From Citrifermentans bemidjiense Bem (lineage in GTDB: Bacteria > Desulfobacterota > Desulfuromonadia > Geobacterales > Geobacteraceae), in NCBI RefSeq assembly GCF_000020725.1, contig NC_011146.1, positions 3,347,501 to 3,411,500 of the forward strand: a stretch of DNA of 64,000 bases, given 5' to 3'. Shown in pieces: positions 33,587-42,880 of the stretch. The stretch's first letter is position 1. Every line of letters begins with the position of its first letter. The notes beneath the pieces were generated by a model that saw nothing but the letters and a program-made list of their open reading frames with translations, had not been told where the DNA came from and did no database searches. The position numbers were made by a program, and so were the translations under genes.

Positions 33587-35038
33587 CTACTTACCCGCCA
33601 GCGGGTCCTTGATCTCGTGCTGCGGCTTGAACATCAGCTTCTTCACGCCCCGGTTGTTGAGGTACTTGGCCAATTCAAGATCCACCTGGGCCGGCGCCTC
33701 TATCCCCGCCTTAGCAAGAAGCTGGCGCAGCAGTGCCTGAGCCTTCGCGGCATGGCCCGCCGCGTCGGTCATGATGCGGCTCGCCTCTGCCGGGTTATGG
33801 AAACCGGCGGAATTCTCCGCACCGATGAAGACGACCCGGTAGAACGCCTCCTCGTAGTGGTCTTTGGCCTGGGCGTAAAGAGCCGGCTCCAGCGTCCTTC
33901 CGGCAGCGCCGGCCTTGTGCGCTATCTCAAAGAGCTTCGCAGCCGACGCGGTCGCATACCCCGCGCGGATGTACTGGGACATGACCCGGTCCTGGATGGC
34001 GAATACCTTGTCGCGCAGCGCGTCGGGCGTCTCCTCGTGGCACTGCTTGCACGCCTTGAGATCGTTCTTCAAGGGGCTCATGACACGGTGGTCGGAAACC
34101 TTGCGTCCGGCAACCTCCGCCGAGGGCATATGGCAGTCGGCACAAGAGGCGCCGGCCTGCCAGTGCGGGCTGTTCCGGGAGAAGAGCTCGAACTCAGGGT
34201 GCCTGATGAAGGCGAGCTTGAAGCCGGTGACGCTCTGGGTCCATTCGCCGCTGGGCGGGTTGTTGCGCAGCTGCTTTATGATGTTCTCGATGCTGATATC
34301 CCCCCAGGCGCTACCCTGCCACGGGAAGAAGACGTCGGTGGACTTGACCGCCGCGTCCTTGGGGATGCTGTAGGTAACGTGGCATTGCGCGCAGACCAAG
34401 GTGCGCATGTCCTGGCGCGTCAGATGCGCCTGGTCCACACCCAGTGCCTTCAGACCCTTGCCCAGGGTGAAGCCGCGGGAGATCTTTAGCGACGACGCGT
34501 CGCGGTTGTCGTGGCAATCGATGCAGGAAACACCCAACTCCTGGTGCTCCTTGGGTATCTTCGCCCTGACTTCCTGGTACGGCTTGGCGAAATAATCCTT
34601 CCCCATCTGCCCCTGCAGGATCGGCGCATACGGGGTCTTGCAGGTCAGGCAGGAACCGCCCGCCTTGTACCTGCCGGGATCCACCTCGAGCTGATCCTGC
34701 ACCATGTAGCGGTGGCCGCGCGGCTCCCGGTATTCCGATCCGAAGGCCCAGCCGTTGTAGAGGAGCGCAAGGAACGGGTACTCGTCGAGCTTGTCCGGAA
34801 GTTCCTCGCCCACGTCCCACCCCTTCTTGTACCTGCTCTTCCCAGCCGGGGTCGGTTCAGCCGTCTGTTGCCAGAGCCGGTACTGTTCCGGGTAGACCTC
34901 GCCCCACTTCGCAGGATCGATGGTCCCGTCCGGAATCACCTGGGTCGACGCGGGTTCGATCTTCTTCGGGGTACAGCCGTAGCCTGCGACCACCAAGCCC
35001 GCCAGCGCCAGCACAACGCATCCTCGCAGCATCCTCAT
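33587..35038 (-). CDS. nrfA: Ammonia-forming cytochrome c nitrite reductase, calcium-independent type by sequence
   Basis: 483 residues. Five haem sites: active-site CLTCK (130-134) and CIDCH, CAQCH, CADCH, CKQCH at 172, 216, 299 and 330. The lysine-ligated first haem and the Arg in ISRGF fit NrfA. It reduces nitrite to ammonium with six electrons in the periplasm. The N-terminus ends in VAGYGC, a weak lipobox, so it may be lipid-anchored, which could replace NrfH (absent nearby). Calcium ligands are replaced: CHVTY has Thr where calcium-dependent enzymes have Glu, and FIRH replaces KxQH, as described for calcium-free Geobacter NrfA. It has a sigma-54 promoter and a sigma-54 activator gene directly upstream. 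Confidence 0.93.
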   Translation of the reverse strand: MRMLRGCVVLALAGLVVAGYGCTPKKIEPASTQVIPDGTIDPAKWGEVYPEQYRLWQQTAEPTPAGKSRYKKGWDVGEELPDKLDEYPFLALLYNGWAFGSEYREPRGHRYMVQDQLEVDPGRYKAGGSCLTCKTPYAPILQGQMGKDYFAKPYQEVRAKIPKEHQELGVSCIDCHDNRDASSLKISRGFTLGKGLKALGVDQAHLTRQDMRTLVCAQCHVTYSIPKDAAVKSTDVFFPWQGSAWGDISIENIIKQLRNNPPSGEWTQSVTGFKLAFIRHPEFELFSRNSPHWQAGASCADCHMPSAEVAGRKVSDHRVMSPLKNDLKACKQCHEETPDALRDKVFAIQDRVMSQYIRAGYATASAAKLFEIAHKAGAAGRTLEPALYAQAKDHYEEAFYRVVFIGAENSAGFHNPAEASRIMTDAAGHAAKAQALLRQLLAKAGIEAPAQVDLELAKYLNNRGVKKLMFKPQHEIKDPLAGK

Positions 35039-35087
35039 TCCATTCTCCTCTCGTTGTAGATTTCAGGGCTTTACACCCTATTCCTTG

Positions 35088-35103
35088 AGCAGGTAGCGTG
35101 CCA
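35088..35103 (-). promoter_or_regulatory. Sigma-54 promoter of nrfA
   Basis: Minus strand TGGCACGCTACCTGCT matches TGGCACG-N4-TTGCW except for one base in the -12 box, with exact GG-N10-GC spacing. The predicted start is about 40 bases before the nrfA ATG. Confidence 0.8.
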
Positions 35104-35171
35104 GGGGAAACGATGACCTAAGTGGTTGGAATTTGGGCGGTGATTTAAAGGACGTCGGGAACCGGCGTGGC

Positions 35172-35203
35172 CTGCCGGTAACGTGTTGTTACCGGCAGGT
35201 AAC
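35172..35203. promoter_or_regulatory. Palindromic activator site upstream of nrfA
   Basis: GTTACC-GGCA-GGTAAC (35188-35203) overlaps a second inverted pair GGTAAC-GTGTT-GTTACC (35177-35193), itself the core of a perfect 11-base-arm hairpin (35172-35198). It lies 70-115 bases upstream of the sigma-54 promoter, a normal enhancer distance. The same GTTACC-N4-GGTAAC motif is upstream of the activator gene. The hairpin could also end that gene's transcript. Confidence 0.7.
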
Positions 35204-35223
35204 AGGAAGGGAATTGGATGAGT

Positions 35224-36597
35224 CTAGCCGCTCAGACGCTTCATCTTCTTCCAGAGCGTCTTTCTGGAGATGCCGAGCAGGCGCGCGGCCTCGCCGCGTT
35301 GGTTGCCGCAAAGCGCCAGCGCCTCCTGGATCAGCTCGGCCTCCCGGTTGCCCAGGCCCGCCAACAGCATCGGCCCCGGCGCCGGCTGCAGGGGCGCCGC
35401 CGATGGGCGGAGTTGTGCCGCGTGCTGCGCGAACTCGGCGGGGAGGTCGTCGACGCCGAGCGTGTCTTCGGTGCAGAGCGCGGTGGCGCGTTCCATGGCG
35501 TTTTTAAGCTCCCTCACGTTTCCGGGATAGGGGTGCTTCAAGAGGGCCTGCTTCGCCTCCCGCGAGAGCTTTAGCTGGGGGCGGCTCATCTCCTCAGAGA
35601 ACCGGGAGAGAAATACGGCAGCCAGCGGGAGGATGTCCTCAAGCCGCTCGCGCAAGGGGGGGAGGTCGATCGGGATCACGTTGAGGCGGTAGAAGAGGTC
35701 TTCGCGGAAAAGCCCCGCCGCCACGTCCTGGCGCAGGTCGCGGTTGGTGGCGGCGATGATGCGGACGTCCACCTCGATCTCCCTGCTGCCGCCGATCCGT
35801 TCCACGGTCTTTTCCTGGAGCACGCGCAAAAGCTTGGCCTGGGCCGAAAGCGGCATCTCGCCGATCTCATCCAAAAAGAGCGTGCCGCGCACCGCCTGCT
35901 CGAACTTCCCTTTGCGCTCCCGCAGCGCACCGGTGAACGCCCCCTTCTCGAAACCGAAAAGCTCCGATTCCAGCAGGGTCTCCGGAAGCGCCGCGCAGTT
36001 AACCTTGACCAAGGGGCCTGCGCTGCGCCGGCTCCTTTGGTGCAGTTCGCGCGCCACCAGCTCCTTTCCGGTGCCGCTTTCGCCGGTGACCAGAATGGTC
36101 GACTCCAGCGGCGCGGTGGAGCGGATCACCTGGAACACCGGCTGCATGGCCCGGCTGCGGCCGATCATCCCGCCGCAGGCGTACTCGGTAAGGAGTTGCT
36201 CCCTAAGCACCGAGTTCTCCTCCTTCAGCCGCTCCCGTTCCGTAATGTCCCTGCTGATCATCAGGGTGCCGACAAAGCGCTCCCCCCGGTCGCGGATGGG
36301 ATAGTAGCAGTTTTCGAAGCTGCGCCCCTTGGTCTCCAGGGGGCGCGTGTGGGAGGCGACGCTTCCGTCGCGAAGCCTCGCAAGTATCGAGGCGATGCGC
36401 TCGCGGGCCGGCGGCGTATGGATGGAGATCAGGTCGCGCCCCAGAAACTTCTCCGCCTTGATGCCGCGCACCTGCTCCGCCGCCGCATTCACGAAGACGA
36501 TCCTGTTCTCGTGGTCCGCGAAGATGATCCCTTCGCCCATGCTGGTCAGTATCGCCTGGTAGACAGCCGCGTCAGGCCCGTTTTCCGCTTCAGACAT
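35224..36597 (-). CDS. Sigma-54-dependent activator with PAS sensor domain
   Basis: 457 residues. PAS domain (about 8-125; GIIFADHENRIVFVNAAAEQ), AAA+ domain (about 145-375; GESGTGKE Walker A, GAFTGA loop, FLDEIGEMP) and Fis-type helix-turn-helix at the C-terminus (EAARLLGISRKTLWKKM). There is no receiver, so the signal is probably sensed directly in the cytoplasm. It is upstream of nrfA on the same strand, and a shared palindrome marks both genes, so it probably activates nrfA and controls itself. The signal (nitrite, nitric oxide or redox state) is not evident. Confidence 0.92.
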   Translation of the reverse strand: MSEAENGPDAAVYQAILTSMGEGIIFADHENRIVFVNAAAEQVRGIKAEKFLGRDLISIHTPPARERIASILARLRDGSVASHTRPLETKGRSFENCYYPIRDRGERFVGTLMISRDITERERLKEENSVLREQLLTEYACGGMIGRSRAMQPVFQVIRSTAPLESTILVTGESGTGKELVARELHQRSRRSAGPLVKVNCAALPETLLESELFGFEKGAFTGALRERKGKFEQAVRGTLFLDEIGEMPLSAQAKLLRVLQEKTVERIGGSREIEVDVRIIAATNRDLRQDVAAGLFREDLFYRLNVIPIDLPPLRERLEDILPLAAVFLSRFSEEMSRPQLKLSREAKQALLKHPYPGNVRELKNAMERATALCTEDTLGVDDLPAEFAQHAAQLRPSAAPLQPAPGPMLLAGLGNREAELIQEALALCGNQRGEAARLLGISRKTLWKKMKRLSG

Positions 36598-36608
36598 TTT
36601 TGCCCCCC

Positions 36609-36624
36609 GTTACCATTTGGTAAC
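36609..36624. promoter_or_regulatory. GTTACC-N4-GGTAAC site upstream of the activator gene
   Basis: GTTACC-ATTT-GGTAAC, a perfect 6-base inverted repeat, ends 12 bases before the activator start codon. Sequence and spacing equal the nrfA upstream site. Position near the start suggests autorepression. Confidence 0.65.
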
Positions 36625-36707
36625 AGGATAGTAAAAGCCCGCTTGGCGATGGGAATTGACACAGGTCAATAAAGCCGCATTGCCCAGTGTCTGAGGCATA
36701 AAATAAC

Positions 36708-36741
36708 GAAGCCTGAGCGGTTACAACTCCGCTCAGGCTTC
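36708..36741 (-). terminator. Hairpin terminator after the diguanylate cyclase gene
   Basis: Perfect 13-base arms (GAAGCCTGAGCGG and complement) with an 8-base loop between the diguanylate cyclase stop and the activator gene. The plus-strand flank carries no T-run; the minus-strand flank reads GTTATTTTAT. Confidence 0.75.
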
Positions 36742-36786
36742 AGGGACAGGCTTATTTTTCGGTTCCAGCAGTTCCTTGGGAGATCC

Positions 36787-38085
36787 CTATGCGGCGGCGC
36801 TGTGGCAATCGCAGAGGCTCTCGACCCGGTTTCTGCCGGCGTGCTTCGCGCTGTACATCGCCTGGTCGGCCCTCTTCACCAGGCTCTCGGCGCTGTCGTC
36901 CGGGTAGAGCCGCGCCACGCCGAAGCTGGCGGTCACCTGCCCTACGTGGATGAAGCTGTGCTGGCTCACCCGGCTCCTGATCTTCTCGGCCAGCATGCGC
37001 GCAGTCCTGCCGTCGTTGTTGTGCACCACCAGCACGAATTCTTCCCCCCCGAAGCGGGAGAAGATGTCAGTCTTGCGGATCATTCCCGAGACCAGCCCCG
37101 CCAGTTCCCTGAGCACGCTGTCGCCTGCGTCATGGCCGTAGGTGTCGTTGATCGATTTGAAGCGGTCCACGTCGAAGAAGATAAGAGCCAGCGGCAAGCC
37201 GTAGCGCTTCGACTCCATTATGGCGCTCTCCAAAAGCTCACAGCACTTGCGGCGGTTCAAGATCCCAGTCACCGGATCGGTGGTCGCCTGGCTCTGCAGC
37301 AGGGCATTCGCCTGCTTCAACTCCTGCAGGGCCAAGTCGCGCTCCGCGGTACGGCGCCGCAGACCGAGGGAGCCGGCGAAGAGCCCGAGAAGACCCAACA
37401 GCCAGACCGCCGCATGGGCCAGCGCCAGGTGCTTCAACTGCTTGCCGAGTCCCGCCTCCAGTAGTCCCATCGGCATTCTGATGCTGATGCCGCCCCGGAT
37501 GTCCCCTTTTTTGTACCCCTGCTGCGCATGGCAGGCGAGGCAGCTTTCTTCCGTCACCAGGGGACGCATGAGACGCACATAGCGCTTCCCCCCCTCAGAG
37601 ACGACGCCGCGTGCCTCCCGGCCCCCGCGCTCGAACTCGCGCAACCCCTCCGCTTCCCAGGGAGACGGCGCGTTCTTCGGGTTGAGCGGCTTCAAGCTCG
37701 TGATGTGGGCGGTGATACCGTCCTCTTTGCGGGAGAGATCGTAGATCTGCCGCATCATGTACGACGGGTTCACGAAGGTTAAGTGCCGCCCCGACGGGGT
37801 CACGACGTCCCGGTCCGGCATGGAGGGGGGATAGAAGGCGTTCGGCGCGAGCCCTTGGTTAATAGGGACGTAGATGCCGCCGTGAAGCGCGTTCCAGTTA
37901 CGGTAGAGGACGTCCTTGTCGATGTAGGCGCCGGCGATGTTCCCAGCGATGGTGGTTATCTCGCGCCGCAGGCTCGTCAGGCTTCCCGCCAGCGAAAGCG
38001 CCATCACCGCGGTCCAGCAAAGGGCGAGCATGAGGGAATAGGTACCGGGATGGTGCGGGATGAATCTGTGGATCAATTTGTTCAT
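36787..38085 (-). CDS. Diguanylate cyclase with c-type haem sensor domain
   Basis: 432 residues. Membrane helix (about 17-35), periplasmic Tll0287-like (DUF3365) domain (about 40-210) with one haem site CLACH, second helix (about 218-242), then GGDEF domain (about 262-425) with intact GGEEF active site and no obvious RxxD inhibitory site upstream of it. It would make c-di-GMP in response to redox state or a haem ligand such as NO. It lies directly upstream of the nrfA activator on the same strand, separated by a terminator. Confidence 0.9.
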   Translation of the reverse strand: MNKLIHRFIPHHPGTYSLMLALCWTAVMALSLAGSLTSLRREITTIAGNIAGAYIDKDVLYRNWNALHGGIYVPINQGLAPNAFYPPSMPDRDVVTPSGRHLTFVNPSYMMRQIYDLSRKEDGITAHITSLKPLNPKNAPSPWEAEGLREFERGGREARGVVSEGGKRYVRLMRPLVTEESCLACHAQQGYKKGDIRGGISIRMPMGLLEAGLGKQLKHLALAHAAVWLLGLLGLFAGSLGLRRRTAERDLALQELKQANALLQSQATTDPVTGILNRRKCCELLESAIMESKRYGLPLALIFFDVDRFKSINDTYGHDAGDSVLRELAGLVSGMIRKTDIFSRFGGEEFVLVVHNNDGRTARMLAEKIRSRVSQHSFIHVGQVTASFGVARLYPDDSAESLVKRADQAMYSAKHAGRNRVESLCDCHSAAA

Positions 38086-38572
38086 ATGGAAAAAGCTACC
38101 TCTAGCTGCTGCCTGTTTTAAACGTGAAGGAAAAAGTCGCTACCTTGCCTGTTTCACCTGCGTAACCAACCCGGCCGCCATGCTGCCGCCTCGATATCCC
38201 TGGCCAGCGCGGTCAGGTCCACCGTGGTGGTCCTACCCTCGTTTCGGACGATTCGGGAAAAAATCAAGAGCTTAGCGCATAAATAAATCAGGATGGTGCC
38301 ATGGTACGGAAATGGGTTCCAGCCGCAATTGACGAGCGTCAAGAAAGAGGGGAAAAGGAGGCAGGGACAAAAGACTGAAAGGCGCACAAACTCCTCCCGT
38401 CAAGCACATTAGTCTTTTCTATAAGTTCAAGCATGACAGTAACTAACGCAACACTCTCTCAAGGCGCCTATAAAATGAATAATATCTAATTGAGCATATT
38501 CCGCAGAGCGGCTTGACACAGATGGCGCCAATGCTATGTTTTTAAAAGAAACTTCTATCTAAGGAGGGTACG
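38086..38572. other. Intergenic region before the AT-rich segment
   Basis: 487 bases. No convincing gene. The frame at 38154-38387 (minus) has no ribosome binding site; its last third looks protein-like and could be a decayed gene end. A promoter for the next gene is at 38513-38540. Confidence 0.5.
38513..38540 (+). promoter_or_regulatory. Sigma-70 promoter of the small secreted protein
   Basis: TTGACA (38513-38518), 16 bases, TATGTT (38535-38540), followed by AAGGAGG before the ATG at 38573. Confidence 0.65.
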
Positions 38573-38845
38573 ATGAAAAAAGCAGCTTTAGTAGTAATGG
38601 CAGCCTTCGTTATGACAAATTCCTCTTTGACTTTTGCAATGGAAGACATGAAAAAGAATGAGTGCCTGACCATTTCGAAAAATTGCAAAGACGAAGTGGA
38701 CAGCATTCAGCAAAAAATTACAAAGCTCAATGCGGAAATCAAGAAAGGTACCAAGGTCTATACACCTGAAGAGTTGAAGGCTCTCCACCAAAAACTGAAG
38801 GACATAAATGCAGCTCTCCAATCTCTGAACAAACCCGGCAAGTAG
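38573..38845 (+). CDS. Small secreted helical protein, function unknown
   Basis: 90 residues. Signal peptide (about 1-22, ends TFA). The mature part has two cysteines (ECLTISKNCKDE) and a long amphipathic helix rich in Lys, Glu and Leu (about 43-88), likely coiled coil in the periplasm. AAGGAGG is 5 bases before the ATG, a sigma-70 promoter precedes and a terminator follows, so it is a well-formed single gene. Codon use is AT-richer than most of the window. Confidence 0.75.
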   Translation: MKKAALVVMAAFVMTNSSLTFAMEDMKKNECLTISKNCKDEVDSIQQKITKLNAEIKKGTKVYTPEELKALHQKLKDINAALQSLNKPGK

Positions 38846-38935
38846 TGCGGCAGTAGTCGTGAGGGAGTGAACAAGCGGGATTCAGCAGAGATGCGTGACC
38901 ATAAGCACTCGTTGCTCCACTTGCCGCGCAGATGA

Positions 38936-38972
38936 AAAAAAGGGCCACAGTTTCCACTGTGGCCCTTTTTTA
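38936..38972 (+). terminator. Rho-independent terminator
   Basis: AGGGCCACAG and CTGTGGCCCT arms followed by TTTTTT, about 90 bases past the small secreted protein gene. A-rich on the other side, so it may serve both strands. Confidence 0.88.
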
Positions 38973-39050
38973 ACTGCGCAGTTTAGCGGTGTCAACTGTC
39001 TGGAAAACCAGTGGTGCTCAAACTCAGGAGGTGTTCTATTGGGTAATTTA

Positions 39051-40841
39051 TCAGGGCCTGTAAACACCGAGTCTGTTGTTGAGAACAGTTTCCAGATTAG
39101 TTTGCGCCTGAGAGAAATTTGCATTTATCGCAAGAGCTGTTTGATATTCTTTAACCGCTGCATCAATATTTCCTAGTCGAGCAAAAGCATTGCCTAGATA
39201 GAAATGTATTTCAGCTGAACCAGGATTTAAGGTAAGAGCAATCTGATATTCTCGAATCGCAGCATAAAGATTGCCTTGTTGTGCAAAAGTATCTCCCAAA
39301 TTTTTATGGAATACAACAGCTCGCGGATTTATCGTAATAGCCGTTTGAAATTCAGTAATGGCCTGGTCGTATTTACTTTGTTTAGCGTAAGCAGCTCCCA
39401 GATCGTTATGAGCGAGTACGTAATTCGGTTTGATGGAAATTGCTTTTTGAAATTCTTGGATTGCAATATCTGTGTTCCCCTGATTAAGTAAAGCAACTCC
39501 TACATGAGTATGCGCAAAATAATTTCGCTTTGTAACTTCAAGTGCATGTCTGAAAAGAGTAAGTTCGTCGCGCCAAAAAGAAAGTTGGTTTGAGGTCAAT
39601 ATGGCTGATGCAAATATCAGCTGACTAGCAGTAAGTGCAAGAATGACTGGCTGGCGTTGCAGATTCTTTGTTAAATCGGTGATCCCCCAGGTAACCATGA
39701 TGAAAAGGCCAATCAGAGGGATATAAGTATATCTGTCAGCCATCGACTGATCACCAACTTGAATTAAACCAATTACAGGCAAAAGAGTGATAAGGAACCA
39801 GAACCAACCCACCGCTAAATAAGGGTAGCGACGTCTGCCCCAAATAGTTAATGCAGACACAAGCAGTATAAAGAACAGCGAGCCGAAGACCTGCCAGAGT
39901 GAGAAAGAATCAGGAAATGGATAAAAGCAGGCGAGATCGGTGGGCCAGAAAGTATTTTTGACATATTTTACGTATGCTGTGATGACATTTTCAATACGGA
40001 GCCCAAATGGAATCTCACCAAAAGTTTTCAACTGTCCAGTGCCCTTACCCATGGCATATATTGTTGCAGTCATAGAAATAAGCACACAGACAAAAAATGG
40101 GATTTTTTCTTTTAAAAATGAAAATAACGCAAACACTCTCCCCATCAATTTATATTCTTCCAGTGCCTTCTCTCTGGGAGAGAAACGGTTGAGGGGCCAA
40201 AAATCCAATAAAATCATTGTAAGTGGAAGTGTTACAAGCATTGATTTAGACATTAACCCACAGACAAAAAATGTAAGCGAGAGAAAATATGTGTATGTTT
40301 TTGAACTCTTTACATAAGCAATATATGAAAGAACAGTTAGCATCCAAAAGAAACCACTCAAGACATCTTTGCGCTCTGAAATCCAGGCAACAGATTCTAC
40401 GTGAAGAGGGTGCAGAGCAAAAAGTACAGCGACAAAAGCACTTCTCCATAATGCTTTCGTCATGTAGTTAAGAGTAACAAACAACAGGACAGTGTTAAAT
40501 CCATGAATAACTATATTAGTTAGATGATAGCCCATCGGATCTAAACCGAAAAATTGATAATCCATCATAAGCGAAAGCCATGTAAGGGGGTGCCAATGTC
40601 CTGAAACATTTGACATGAAAGCCCATTTTATGGACTCAAACGATAGTCCCTCCATCACATGGGCATTGCTAGTTACATAGTCATTATCGTCTAAAAGTAT
40701 AAAGTTAAATCCTGTAGCTTGGTAGTATATTGCTATAGTAATGCACAAGAGTGCGAGGCTGAGTAAAATCACTCGCCGCATTTTTATTCCTTTCAGAGAT
40801 TTACCCTTCATTGCCTCATTTGTCATCATATTGCCATTCAT
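39051..40841 (-). CDS. Polytopic membrane glycosyltransferase-like protein with C-terminal TPR repeats
   Basis: 596 residues. About ten to eleven membrane helices fill residues 20-435, with an acidic first loop (LLDDNDYV) and WHPLTWLSLMMDYQFFG, as in GT-C type enzymes and TMTC proteins. Residues about 440-590 are four to five TPR units (AIQEFQKAISIKPNYVLAHN-like repeats). It may transfer a sugar from a lipid carrier to a periplasmic protein, with TPRs as the protein-binding arm; the donor is unknown. Base composition is clearly AT-rich against the neighbourhood, a sign of transfer. Confidence 0.78.
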   Translation of the reverse strand: MNGNMMTNEAMKGKSLKGIKMRRVILLSLALLCITIAIYYQATGFNFILLDDNDYVTSNAHVMEGLSFESIKWAFMSNVSGHWHPLTWLSLMMDYQFFGLDPMGYHLTNIVIHGFNTVLLFVTLNYMTKALWRSAFVAVLFALHPLHVESVAWISERKDVLSGFFWMLTVLSYIAYVKSSKTYTYFLSLTFFVCGLMSKSMLVTLPLTMILLDFWPLNRFSPREKALEEYKLMGRVFALFSFLKEKIPFFVCVLISMTATIYAMGKGTGQLKTFGEIPFGLRIENVITAYVKYVKNTFWPTDLACFYPFPDSFSLWQVFGSLFFILLVSALTIWGRRRYPYLAVGWFWFLITLLPVIGLIQVGDQSMADRYTYIPLIGLFIMVTWGITDLTKNLQRQPVILALTASQLIFASAILTSNQLSFWRDELTLFRHALEVTKRNYFAHTHVGVALLNQGNTDIAIQEFQKAISIKPNYVLAHNDLGAAYAKQSKYDQAITEFQTAITINPRAVVFHKNLGDTFAQQGNLYAAIREYQIALTLNPGSAEIHFYLGNAFARLGNIDAAVKEYQTALAINANFSQAQTNLETVLNNRLGVYRP

Positions 40842-40964
40842 TTTAAAATTGACCTCTTAAAAAGGAATATTTGCTATTCGCAACATCTGCAAAAAAACTA
40901 AGTTATTGCTGCCTTTCTGAATGTACCGATAGCAACCATAGCTGTTGGCATGAGATGATCGATA

Positions 40965-42581
40965 CTAACCTTTTGTCTCATGATATTCTTCTTCAGCATT
41001 AACCGACCAGATATTGTCCTTTGATTCAATGCCATTGATGATGTTTTCCACGGCGACCATTGATGTTAGCATTGAATGGTCGGCATTATTGTATCGATGC
41101 ATGCCGTTGCGGCCCACTAAGAACAAGTTGGTGAACCTATCGGTGAACGCTTGAATGGACCCAAAGCTATCGTAAGACCCAAAATAGGCTGGGTATGCTT
41201 TTGGTATGCGTATAACAGTAAAATCAATTACGTCAGAAGGATCAATGATGTCAATGCTAGCTAATTCGTTAATGGCGAAGCTTGCGAAATCAGCATCAGC
41301 CATCGTCCAAAGACTGTCCCCCTCAGTACAGAAATACTCCAACCCCATCCAGACTGCATTCGGGTCACGCACCATGTAGGGACTCCAGTTATTGAAAATC
41401 TGGAGCCTTCCAAGTTTCACCTCCCGTTCTTGAATGTATATCCAGTTATCCGGGACAATGTTGTTTATGGTCTTGTGAGAGGTGTCATTAGAGATTTGAA
41501 GCTTTTTCAAAAGTAGGCCAACGGTTATAAAATCCCGGTACATGAGGCCATTTGCAATTTCATTGACCGGTTGCGGAACTGCATTGCCCATAGCTGCAAT
41601 CAACTCCTGGACGGGCATGCTGGAAAAAAAGTAATCTCCTTCATGGCAAGTGACCTCTCCGGTCTGTTCGTTCCTAACAGTGACAGCAATTATCTTGTTG
41701 TCCTTTGTCTCTAGACCTGTCACCCGTGCATAGCGAATTACTTGTCCACCTGAGGCCTCAATCATTTCTGCTGACTTCTCCCAGATTTGGCCCGGTCCGA
41801 GTTTTGGATAAAGAAACTGTTCAATCAGGCTGGTCTCGACTTGTTTCTGGTCTATACCATTATCCTTTCGAAATATTCCAGATACCGCATGAATGATGGA
41901 TTTAGTAATTGAGAGGCCCTTAATACGTTGTGCGCCCCATTCTGGCTTTATAACATTACAGGGAACACCCCAGACCTTTTCCGTATAATCTTTAAAAAAG
42001 GTCAGGTACAATTCTTTGCCGAAACGATTGATAAAAAAATCCTCTAAAGATTTTTCCTTTTGTATCGGAGAGAGATTGACACAAATGTAACTAAACCCGA
42101 TTTTGATAATCCGGATTAAGCCAAGATTTGCCAGGGTATCAACAGTCAATTTGATGGGATAATTAAAGAACTTCCTCAAAAAGAATATCCGGGAGAGGCG
42201 ACGGCGGACCAGCATGACTTCATCTACATTCTCTGGATCAGGGGCTGAAACAACGGTTTCGGATAGCTCCCTCAAATGGCGTATCTGGCATTTATCCGCC
42301 AATGACACACTACGTCCCAATTGACGGTCGTCACGGGCAGGCGCCCCCTGGAGAGGGAAGATATTTTGCCACCATTTCATGACTCGGTCAGACTTGGAAA
42401 AGAACCTGTGACCGCCTATATCAATGCGATTACCTTTGTATTCGACTGTTTTCGAAATGCCACCTATTTCGTTAGTCATTTCAAAAACAATTGGAACTAT
42501 ATCCGTTTTATCCAACAATTCGTACGCGGCTGTAAGCCCTGCTGGACCTGCTCCAATAATAATGGCGATTTTCTGATCCAT
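40965..42581 (-). CDS. FAD-dependent oxidoreductase of the amine-oxidase/UDP-galactopyranose-mutase-like superfamily
   Basis: 538 residues from the ATG at 42581 (AGAAGG 6-10 bases upstream). Rossmann FAD motif [16 protein letters not shown], then [20 protein letters not shown] split around GG, and [10 protein letters not shown]-terminal FAD-contact [17 protein letters not shown]. Related proteins occur in polysaccharide clusters and act on nucleotide- or lipid-linked sugars. With the upstream membrane protein it forms a two-gene AT-rich island. The substrate cannot be told from sequence. Confidence 0.8.
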   Translation of the reverse strand: MDQKIAIIIGAGPAGLTAAYELLDKTDIVPIVFEMTNEIGGISKTVEYKGNRIDIGGHRFFSKSDRVMKWWQNIFPLQGAPARDDRQLGRSVSLADKCQIRHLRELSETVVSAPDPENVDEVMLVRRRLSRIFFLRKFFNYPIKLTVDTLANLGLIRIIKIGFSYICVNLSPIQKEKSLEDFFINRFGKELYLTFFKDYTEKVWGVPCNVIKPEWGAQRIKGLSITKSIIHAVSGIFRKDNGIDQKQVETSLIEQFLYPKLGPGQIWEKSAEMIEASGGQVIRYARVTGLETKDNKIIAVTVRNEQTGEVTCHEGDYFFSSMPVQELIAAMGNAVPQPVNEIANGLMYRDFITVGLLLKKLQISNDTSHKTINNIVPDNWIYIQEREVKLGRLQIFNNWSPYMVRDPNAVWMGLEYFCTEGDSLWTMADADFASFAINELASIDIIDPSDVIDFTVIRIPKAYPAYFGSYDSFGSIQAFTDRFTNLFLVGRNGMHRYNNADHSMLTSMVAVENIINGIESKDNIWSVNAEEEYHETKG

Positions 42582-42880
42582 GTCCACCCTTCTATTAAAC
42601 TGTTTAAACAAAAAATACGAATTAACCGGGTAATGAAAACTGCTGTTCTGTATGCCTAAGTTTTGGGTCAAATCAGGACACCTTTATAGGCTAAAACGAC
42701 TAATTTGAGAAGCAAAAAACTTAGATTTATCCCCCAATATAGGCAGCTTGCTTTGGTTGGAATCTTTCTGACTCGTGCAGGTGTTGTGGAGGTGTTCCGT
42801 TTCGAAAAGGGGTCGGCGAGCAGGACGGACAGAACCGGTTGGTAAACCTGATGGGGCACACCGCGAGCAGATGGTGTACG

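Noticed and set aside
38154-38387. 77-codon minus-strand frame
   Set aside because: No ribosome site and hydrophobic start of odd composition; at best the tail of a decayed gene.
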